The notes beneath the pieces were generated by a model. It had not been told where the DNA came from and did not search any database. It worked only from the letters and a program-made list of their open reading frames with translations. DNA of 64,000 nucleotides from Veronia nyctiphanis (GTDB taxonomy: Bacteria; Pseudomonadota; Gammaproteobacteria; Enterobacterales; Vibrionaceae), in contig NZ_PEIB01000002.1 of assembly GCF_004116385.1 (NCBI RefSeq), forward strand, positions 1 through 64,000, in the 5' to 3' direction. This document shows positions 57,956 to 64,000 of this stretch, in pieces. The translations under genes were made by a program, and so were the position numbers. Position 1 is the stretch's first letter; every line of letters begins with the position of its first letter.

Positions 57956-59242
57956 ATGTTTTTATTTAGGGATATAAAACTCACCGCATTTTTTTTCATA
58001 ATACTTACCAGCTTTATATTGATTAGTTTTCCAAATACAGCTATTGCGGGCTGTCTGGTTTTTGGGGGATGTGGTCCAGGCTCTAAACCAGAGCCTGTTG
58101 AGAAGCCACCAACGCTACCTTCTGCCGAAAATGGCTGCACTTTTGACTACAATGCACCTGCATTCAAAGGTTATTCTGACAGTAAGTCGCAAAATCAATG
58201 GAGCTTTTGGATTGGGCAAGAGTATCTTGTGAATAATAATGTTGGACTGCCGATATACAATTGGTCTCCAGATGGTCAAATTAGTGTCATCAAAGACACG
58301 CAATCCAACAAAATGCTCAACTTTATTCCGGGTTCAAAAAGTTACCGAACAACCGGTTCGGGAGGCTTGCCTGAAAATCAAACATCTTTGTCTCCTACTG
58401 ATCATGTCGTTGGTGGTAAGTACCCAGAAACGCAGGAAACATATAATGATGGCGGTGAGTGGCTGATGTCGGTGTTTGACGTTGGCAATGGTGATGGTCG
58501 TTTAATTGGCTTTGGTCACGCTGAAGACCATTATCGCGGACAAGGTGGACCAAAACCCTCCGTATCCGGCGGTCCACCAATGGCGTATAAAACCTTTACC
58601 GTTCTGTGCAGTAATGATTGGGGCAATACATGGGGTCAGAGTGAGATAATCCTATCTGATGGGACGAAGCCATCTAAACCCGAATGGCGTGGTATAGGAG
58701 ATGGCGCTGTAGTATGGGATTTTAAAAATAATCGTTGGGTCGCGATTTTAATGAACAAACTTGATAATGGCAGAGCCGCGTTAACAGCGGCAGCAAGTTA
58801 CGACAAATCAGCAAAGCCTTCTTCTTGGAAAAAGTGGGATGGTTCAAATTTCGGCGCAGACCCGATGAATGACCGAGCAGTCCACTTACAGTTCACTGAT
58901 AATGGTCGTGTCAAATATTTTAACGGCGCCAATCCATCGGTAACATGGAATACCAAAATACAGAAATGGTTGATGGTTTACCATGCGTGGGGAGGCGATC
59001 TCATGATAGCAGCGGCCGATAATTTACCTTACTTTGAAAAGCCGAAAGTGCTTTTTAAGAAAGGTGAAGGTGACCATGGACGCTGGTACCCAACTATTAT
59101 CAACAATAATGGTGGGACAGTAGTTTCGCGTAAATGGAATAACCTGTATTTCAGAAAGTGGTTACAGCAAAATAGTGCAGGCGAGTCTGCATTTATGGGC
59201 GTTCGTATTCGTATTTGCCAAGGTTCTTATTGCAGCGAATGA
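57956..59242 (+). CDS. Secreted beta-propeller-like protein with an Asp-box
   Basis: 428 residues. A long signal (FFFIILTSFILISFPNTAIAGC) may end as a lipobox-like AIAGC. Then comes a Cys/Pro-rich linker and a beta-rich domain. SNDWGNTW at 219-226 fits the sialidase Asp-box pattern SxDxGxTW, and NDGGEWLMSVFDVGNGDGRLIGFGHAEDH resembles a sugar-hydrolase propeller blade. Only one clear Asp-box is seen. No family or catalytic residues are assigned; a carbohydrate-related secreted protein is the best guess. Upstream DNA is AT-rich. Confidence 0.78.
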   Translation: MFLFRDIKLTAFFFIILTSFILISFPNTAIAGCLVFGGCGPGSKPEPVEKPPTLPSAENGCTFDYNAPAFKGYSDSKSQNQWSFWIGQEYLVNNNVGLPIYNWSPDGQISVIKDTQSNKMLNFIPGSKSYRTTGSGGLPENQTSLSPTDHVVGGKYPETQETYNDGGEWLMSVFDVGNGDGRLIGFGHAEDHYRGQGGPKPSVSGGPPMAYKTFTVLCSNDWGNTWGQSEIILSDGTKPSKPEWRGIGDGAVVWDFKNNRWVAILMNKLDNGRAALTAAASYDKSAKPSSWKKWDGSNFGADPMNDRAVHLQFTDNGRVKYFNGANPSVTWNTKIQKWLMVYHAWGGDLMIAAADNLPYFEKPKVLFKKGEGDHGRWYPTIINNNGGTVVSRKWNNLYFRKWLQQNSAGESAFMGVRIRICQGSYCSE

Positions 59243-59596
59243 GTATATTCTTTGCCGAAAAATACGCGGTTCTATCTCATTGAGCCGCCTTTTAAAAGAC
59301 ATATTTTTCTTTAACTGACAAGGTAATTGAATGGCCAAAATCACTTTTTGGCCACATAGAATGTTGTTTCATTACAATGTATTGCATGTTTCTTTTCTGA
59401 GTTCTTTTACCACATATTGCATTTCTGTCATGAGCAAACCACAGAAGAGTAATCACTCTGGAACTTATCTCTACTTGGAGTCACTGAGAGTCAGAATAAT
59501 GCAAACCAAACTATTGCCAGTTTTGTGTTTGTTGGAAGGAATGAGATCAAGACTGATCTCTTCTCGTTTGTTGACGATGTGAGCTAAGGAACAGTA
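59243..59596. other. Intergenic stretch with a small hairpin
   Basis: About 350 bases. A hairpin TGGCCAAAA (59332-59340) with TTTTGGCCA (59346-59354) lies within it. An 83-codon frame starts at the hairpin but its product looks random. Confidence 0.55.
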
Positions 59597-59779
59597 ATGG
59601 CACTAACTCTCGATTACCTGTGTTATGAGATGCAGGCCGACATAGATATGTTGAAGCAGGCACTAAAGAAGTTAGATAGAGAGAAGGATTTATTGGGTGA
59701 AAACTCTCGGGAAGCGATGGAGTTAATCGCGTCAAGAATAGATAAGCTGGAAGTACGAGAGCGAATGCTGAAAAACTGA
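59597..59779 (+). CDS. Small coiled-coil-like protein
   Basis: 60 residues, charged and helical throughout (MLKQALKKLDREKDLLGENSREAMELIASRIDKLEVRERMLKN in outline), able to form a coiled coil. AAGGA lies seven bases before the ATG. No family recognised. A palindrome that may act as its terminator follows at 59836. Confidence 0.55.
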   Translation: MALTLDYLCYEMQADIDMLKQALKKLDREKDLLGENSREAMELIASRIDKLEVRERMLKN

Positions 59780-59835
59780 AAAATGGGTCTTTGATACTGG
59801 CGTTCCATTATCAGATCAACATTGAAAAAGTGCAA

Positions 59836-59873
59836 AAACAATAATACTGTATACATATACAGTATTATTGTTT
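59836..59873. terminator. Long palindrome, possible terminator overlapping a LexA box
   Basis: An 18-base arm AAACAATAATACTGTATA mirrors the bases after a central CA, ending in TTGTTT. Such a stem followed by T-run could end the upstream gene, and its centre is a LexA box. Confidence 0.6.
59847..59862. promoter_or_regulatory. LexA (SOS) box
   Basis: CTGTATACATATACAG fits the gammaproteobacterial SOS-box consensus CTGT-N8-ACAG with the preferred alternating AT centre. It lies 24 bases before the ATG at 59887, a normal position for an SOS promoter operator. Confidence 0.75.
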
Positions 59874-59886
59874 TTGGTGTTCAGTG

Positions 59887-60207
59887 ATGCAATATAGAAA
59901 ACCGATATCTTGCGAGCTTGTCGAGTTTCGCTGTGAAGAGTGCAATTTAGGTGTGCTGAGAGTGATAACAGATAAGCCCACCATACACGCTGGAGGAATA
60001 AAGCAATGGCACCACAGATGTAGCCACTGCGGTAGCGAGTGTTGCATGACCTTTCCTTTTCCTTTGCTGAGATTTCAGGGAGAGGAGTTTATCTTGGCTA
60101 AGCATGCAAGAACACTGAGCTCGTATTTTGGCTTTCCTGAATCTGATGACCGGGGAACGCCTGAAGAAGTGAGCGAATCACACAACAACAAAGTCAAAAT
60201 CAGCTAG
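59887..60207 (+). CDS. Zinc-ribbon protein, probably SOS-regulated
   Basis: 106 residues from ATG 59887. Cys pairs CEEC at 16-19 and CSHC at 45-48 form a four-Cys zinc ribbon (FRCEECNLG...HRCSHCGSECCMTF). The C-terminal half is polar. No family is recognised, though the ribbon is like those of DNA- or RNA-binding factors. The perfect LexA box directly upstream suggests a DNA-damage role. Its 3' end overlaps the convergent dioxygenase gene by about 30 bases. Confidence 0.72.
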   Translation: MQYRKPISCELVEFRCEECNLGVLRVITDKPTIHAGGIKQWHHRCSHCGSECCMTFPFPLLRFQGEEFILAKHARTLSSYFGFPESDDRGTPEEVSESHNNKVKIS

Positions 60208-60735
60208 CCACTCGTCATTGCCAACTTTTCTGGGAGATAACTTCAGATTTTTTGGTACGTAAGGATTTTGCTCTGCAAGATATAACTGGGTGGTGAGCTT
60301 TTCCTCATTACCGATCCAGATTTTAACGTGGATATGAGGCGGTCGACCTGGGTAAGGATAAGGAAGCATGGTGGTGAACTGGTAGCGACCGGATGAGTCA
60401 GTGTTTGTTGCGCCAAAACCTGTAAATGCAGGATCAAAGCGAGTGTATCCTGGCTGGCGAGGGTGGTCATAAATACCTTGAGCATCGCATTGCCAGATTT
60501 CTACCCGTGCGCCAGAAATAACATCTCCGGCACGGTTTGTGATTTTCCCTTCCAGCGACATAACATCGCCAAGTATAGCTTTTTTACTTATCACGAGGTT
60601 ATTGCTTAAGGGGATATCTTTGACAGGATAAAAAGGACCTTCCCGCTGCGGGGCTGTTGGAGTCTTTCTGGAACTTGCCCATGCAAGGGGAAACGTCATC
60701 ATAGCGGCTGCAGTTAAAAATATTCTGCGTTTCAT
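60178..60735 (-). CDS. Exported intradiol ring-cleavage dioxygenase-like protein
   Basis: 185 residues. A signal MKRRIFLTAAAMMTFPLAWA (RR at 3-4, possibly Tat) leads to a compact catechol-dioxygenase core: QREGPFYPV, GARVEIWQCDAQGIYDHP (iron-ligand Tyr), and PYPYPGRPPHIHVKIW (Tyr/His/His ligands). It matches the beta chain of protocatechuate 3,4-dioxygenase in form, but is exported, unlike pathway enzymes. The substrate is unknown; no aromatic-pathway genes are near. Confidence 0.88.
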   Translation of the reverse strand: MKRRIFLTAAAMMTFPLAWASSRKTPTAPQREGPFYPVKDIPLSNNLVISKKAILGDVMSLEGKITNRAGDVISGARVEIWQCDAQGIYDHPRQPGYTRFDPAFTGFGATNTDSSGRYQFTTMLPYPYPGRPPHIHVKIWIGNEEKLTTQLYLAEQNPYVPKNLKLSPRKVGNDEWLADFDFVVV

Positions 60736-60828
60736 TTTCCACCTCGATCTTGCCGATATTAAAAATGCCTATATAAATAATTTACCATGTGAAGAGAGTG
60801 TTTGGTTCAACGCTCAAAGACAAAAATA

Positions 60829-60857
60829 AAAAAGCCCCGCAATGGCAGGGCTTTTAT
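60829..60857 (-). terminator. Rho-independent terminator of tkt
   Basis: A hairpin AAAGCCCCGC/GCAGGGCTTT, with one mismatch, flanked by A-run and T-run, 22 bases past the tkt stop on the minus strand. Confidence 0.8.
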
Positions 60858-60879
60858 CGCATATTGCAGTTTTATCAGC

Positions 60880-62869
60880 TTATGCAAGCAGTTCTTTAGC
60901 AGTATCAACAACGTTTTCAGTTGTGAAGCCAAACATTTTGAACAACTCACCAGCTGGTGCTGATTCACCAAAGGTCGTCATACCAATAATACGACCATCA
61001 AAGCCCACATACTTGTACCAGAAGTCAGCAATACCTGCTTCTACAGCAACACGTGCAGTAACGTCAGATGGAAGTACCGTTTCACGGTATGCCGCGTCCT
61101 GAGCATCGAATACATCAGTTGAAGGCATAGAAACAACACGAACTTTATGGCCTTGAGCGTCAGTTGGTCAGCAGCTTCGACAACTAAACCGACTTCAGAA
61201 CCCGTTGCAATAAGGATCAATTCAGGTTTGCCATCACTGTCTTTAAGAATGTAGCCGCCTTTAGCAATGTCAGATACTTGCTCTGCAGAACGATCTTGCT
61301 GAGCAAGGTTCTGGCGAGAGAAAATTAGTGACGTTGGACCATCACGACGCTCGATAGCCAGTTTCCATGCAACTGCAGATTCCACCTGATCACATGGTCG
61401 CCATGTGCTCATATTCGGCGTCAGACGCAGCGATGCAATTTGCTCAACGGGTTGGTGAGTAGGGCCATCTTCACCCAAGCCGATGGAGTCATGTGTATAA
61501 ACCTGAATGTTCTGAATTTTCATCAGAGCGGCCATACGCATAGCGTTACGTGCGTATTCCATAAACATCAGGAAGGTTGCGCCGTAAGGAACAAAACCAC
61601 CGTGCAGTGCGATACCGTTAATGATGGCAGTCATACCAAACTCACGAACGCCGTAGTGGATATAGTTACCTGATGCATCTTCACCCGTCAGAGGCTTAGA
61701 GCCAGACCACATAGTCAGGTTTGATGGTGCAAGGTCTGCTGAACCACCCATGAATTCTGGCAGCATCTGGCCAAATGCTTCCAGAGCATTTTGTGATGCT
61801 TTACGAGAGGCGATGTTAGCAGGGTTCGCTTGCAGGTCAGCAATCATTTCAGCTGTTTTCGCTTCCCATTCTGCTGGAAGTTCACCGTTAACACGACGTT
61901 TGAACTCAGCAGCAAGTTCTGGGTATGCAGCTTCATAAGCAGCAAGTTTTTCGTTCCATGCGGCTTCTTTTGCAGCACCGGCTTCTTTAGCATCCCACTG
62001 AGCGTAAACATCAGAAGGAACATCGAATGGGCTATGCTCCCAACCAAGCGCTTCACGTGTTGCAGCAATTTCGTCTTGGCCTAGCGGTGCACCATGACAA
62101 TCGTGGCTGCCCGCTTTGTTTGGTGAACCAAAACCAATGATTGTCTTGGTACAGATAAGCGTTGGTCTGTTGTCTGCTTTTGCTGCCGCGATAGCTGCTT
62201 CGATAGCCGCAGGATCGTGACCATCAACTGCTGGGATAACGTGCCAGCCGTAGGATTCAAAACGCTTAGGCGTGTCATCAGTGAACCAGCCTTCAACATC
62301 ACCATCGATAGAGATGCCGTTGTCATCCCAGAAAGCGATAAGCTTGCCAAGACCAGCGTGCCCGCCAATGAACAGGCTTCGTGAGAGATGCCTTCCATCA
62401 GACAGCCGTCACCCATGAACACATAAGTGTGGTGGTCTACAACATCGTGGCCATCACGGTTGAATTGAGCTGCCAGTGATTTTTCGGCAATCGCAAGGCC
62501 AACAGCGTTAGTAATACCTTGACCAAGTGGCCCGGTAGTCGTTTCTACGCCCGGCGCATAGCCATATTCTGGGTGACCAGGCGTTTTAGAGTGCAGTTGA
62601 CGGAAGTTTTTCAACTCCTCAATCGGTAACGCATAACCCGTGAGGTGCAGCAAAGAGTAGATGAGCATCGAGCCGTGGCCGTTCGACAAAACGAAACGGT
62701 CGCGGTCAGCCCACTCAGGGTTTGAAGGGTTATGGTTCATGTGGTCACGCCACAGAACCTCTGCAATATCAGCCATACCCATTGGGGCACCCGGGTGACC
62801 AGAGTTGGCCTGTTGTACTGCATCCAGCTTAGCGCACGGACTGCATTTGCAAGCGTTTTGCGTTTCCAT
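60880..62869 (-). CDS. tkt: Transketolase, four frameshifts
   Basis: Non-oxidative pentose phosphate enzyme, about 663 residues once mended, the size of E. coli TktA. Landmarks: [25 protein letters not shown], the thiamine motif [44 protein letters not shown], and [14 protein letters not shown]. Indels: one extra base near 62865 and one missing near 62830 (compensating, restoring [13 protein letters not shown]), one missing G near 62360 ([11 protein letters not shown]), and one missing near 61160 ([13 protein letters not shown]). Such clustering in an essential-type gene suggests consensus error. It lies downstream of tal. Confidence 0.95.
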
Positions 62870-62919
62870 TTATCTCACCTTGTACTACGAAATTGTTGTA
62901 ATTTGATAATCAAATAAAA

Positions 62920-62939
62920 GAGCGGCTATTTAGCCGCTC
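62920..62939 (-). terminator. Hairpin between tal and tkt, possible attenuator
   Basis: GAGCGGCTA (62920-62928) pairs with TAGCCGCTC (62931-62939). On the minus strand a T-run follows, so it can reduce read-through into tkt. Confidence 0.75.
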
Positions 62940-62959
62940 CTGAAAATTCGCTCTGCCAA

Positions 62960-63910
62960 CTACAGACGAGCTCGGATCATTTCTTCAAGTTTACCTTGGT
63001 CTACGGCAAAGTTGCGGATGCCTTCAGCGAGTTTCTCAACTGCCATCGCGTCCAGATTGTGATCCCACAGGAATTCAGAATGGGTCATCGCTTCAGGGCG
63101 TGCCTTAACATTCACGTCGGCAGACAGTTTCTGTTCGACGTCGCCTTCCGCTTCGCTAAGCTCTTGCAGAAGTTGCGGGCTGATGGTCAGTCGATCACAG
63201 CCAGCGAGTTCAATAATTTCACCTGTGTTACGGAAACTTGCACCCATGACAACCGTGTCATATCCGTACTGCTTATAGTACTGGTAGATTTTGGTAACAG
63301 AAAGAACACCCGGGTCTTCTTGTGGCTCAAAATCGCGATTTTCTTTCGCTTTGTACCAGTCCATGATGCGGCCAACAAATGGTGAAATCAAATAAACGCC
63401 TGCTTCAGCACATGCTCGCGCCTGAGCGAACGAGAAAAGCAGAGTCAAATTACAGTTAATGCCTTCTTTCTCAAGAATCTCGCCTGCACGTATACCTTCC
63501 CACGTCGACGCCAATTTGATCAAAATGCGATCGTTAGTGATACCAGCGTCGTTATACATGCGAATTAGCTTGCGAGCCTTTTCAACGCTACCTTCGGTGT
63601 CGTAAGACAGGCGAGCATCAACTTCTGTAGAAATACGACCGGGTATGACTTTAAGGATTTCTTTACCTATGTTGACTGCAAGGCGGTCTCCGGCATCAAT
63701 GACTTGTTGCTCAACATCGTTGCTGCTTGCTTTAGCGAAAGCGATGGCGTCATCAATAAGCGGCGCGTAATCAGCTATTTGAGCTGCTTTCAGAATCAGA
63801 GATGGGTTGGTTGTGGCATCCTGTGGCGTGTACTTGGCAATTGCGTCAATGTCACCAGTGTCGGCAACGACTGTGGTCAGCTTGCGAAGTTGTTCCAGTT
63901 TATTGCTCAT
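62960..63910 (-). CDS. tal: Transaldolase
   Basis: 316 residues, intact. Landmarks: [13 protein letters not shown] (active-site Asp), [15 protein letters not shown] with the Schiff-base Lys, and [32 protein letters not shown]. It exchanges a dihydroxyacetone unit in the pentose phosphate pathway, next to tkt. A start at ATG 63910 follows a T-rich spacer. No frameshift is seen here. Confidence 0.97.
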   Translation of the reverse strand: MSNKLEQLRKLTTVVADTGDIDAIAKYTPQDATTNPSLILKAAQIADYAPLIDDAIAFAKASSNDVEQQVIDAGDRLAVNIGKEILKVIPGRISTEVDARLSYDTEGSVEKARKLIRMYNDAGITNDRILIKLASTWEGIRAGEILEKEGINCNLTLLFSFAQARACAEAGVYLISPFVGRIMDWYKAKENRDFEPQEDPGVLSVTKIYQYYKQYGYDTVVMGASFRNTGEIIELAGCDRLTISPQLLQELSEAEGDVEQKLSADVNVKARPEAMTHSEFLWDHNLDAMAVEKLAEGIRNFAVDQGKLEEMIRARL

Positions 63911-64000
63911 CTCAAAACCTTTTGTTTGGGCTGCTTAATCTGTGGCTACTGAATGTAAGCCAGTTGTTCCCAGACCTGAACGTCAAATTACTTTGAGCAA

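Noticed and set aside
59331-59582. 83-codon frame starting inside a hairpin
   Set aside because: Composition looks random, and the hairpin gives the start region a better explanation
61844-62068. Minus-strand open frame within tkt
   Set aside because: Out of phase with transketolase, which is continuous here in another frame
1-64000. Mobile elements, tRNA or CRISPR
   Set aside because: No transposase, integrase, cloverleaf or regular direct repeat array was found by eye; a covariance-model scan would be decisive for RNAs

Overview
The window reads as a chromosomal stretch of a marine gammaproteobacterium of the Vibrionaceae type (Vibrio, Photobacterium, Grimontia or Enterovibrio-like). This is an inference from gene content: a tal-tkt pair, a long-type PurC, a ParD-like/methionine aminopeptidase pair, a two-adaptor RND pump of the vexIJK layout, a MocR/EamA divergon, many GNAT acetyltransferases and a lone prpE. 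The mix of carbon-shunt, transport and accessory genes suits a second chromosome. I see no rRNA, tRNA, CRISPR array, insertion sequence or phage module.

Layout. 1-2 kb: end of a tripartite tricarboxylate transporter (tctB-tctA). 2-5 kb: RhlE-type helicase and a secreted amidase. 5-10.5 kb: a lipoprotein, a Cys/Pro and Met/Gln-rich small protein, a GCS2-like ligase paired with an aspartoacylase-like hydrolase, and a membrane metalloprotease. 10.9-13 kb: two tandem paralogous degenerate GTPases. 13-17.2 kb: a broken Crp/Fnr-like regulator in AT-rich DNA, then a minus-strand operon of K+ channel, DUF350, DUF1190 and glutathionylspermidine-synthase-like ATP-grasp. 17.4-28.9 kb: DUF1232 protein, methyltransferase, rlmF, a large zincin lipoprotein, a P-loop kinase-like protein, Nudix, GNAT, prpE and two bacterial-PH proteins. 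29.2-32.4 kb: an AT-rich cluster of unrecognised genes facing a DUF2235 (Tle1-like) lipoprotein. 32.6-44.2 kb: GNATs, chemoreceptor, EamA/MocR, purC, ParD-like/map, a pseudopilin and a DUF1521 protein. 44.5-49.8 kb: haem protein, GGDEF cyclase, nucleoside hydrolase, double GNAT and MFS exporter. 50.4-55.7 kb: RND efflux operon. 55.7-60.7 kb: GFA protein, two tandem small paralogues, glutaredoxin 2, a secreted Asp-box protein, a zinc-ribbon protein behind a perfect LexA box, and a secreted intradiol dioxygenase. 60.9-63.9 kb: tkt and tal.

The main caution is sequence quality. Fifteen genes carry about 22 single-base indels that break otherwise intact proteins, including purC and tkt, and several sit in short homopolymers. 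Reconstructed lengths come out as whole codons, and two genes hold compensating pairs. I read these mostly as consensus errors rather than gene decay, so broken genes are given as one feature over their full span. No single new system dominates. The best candidates for new biology are the tandem degenerate GTPases, the DUF1521 protein with a variant cleavage site, the LexA-box zinc-ribbon gene, the AT-rich orphan cluster beside the DUF2235 lipoprotein, the tandem 50-residue paralogues and the ParD-like/map pair.
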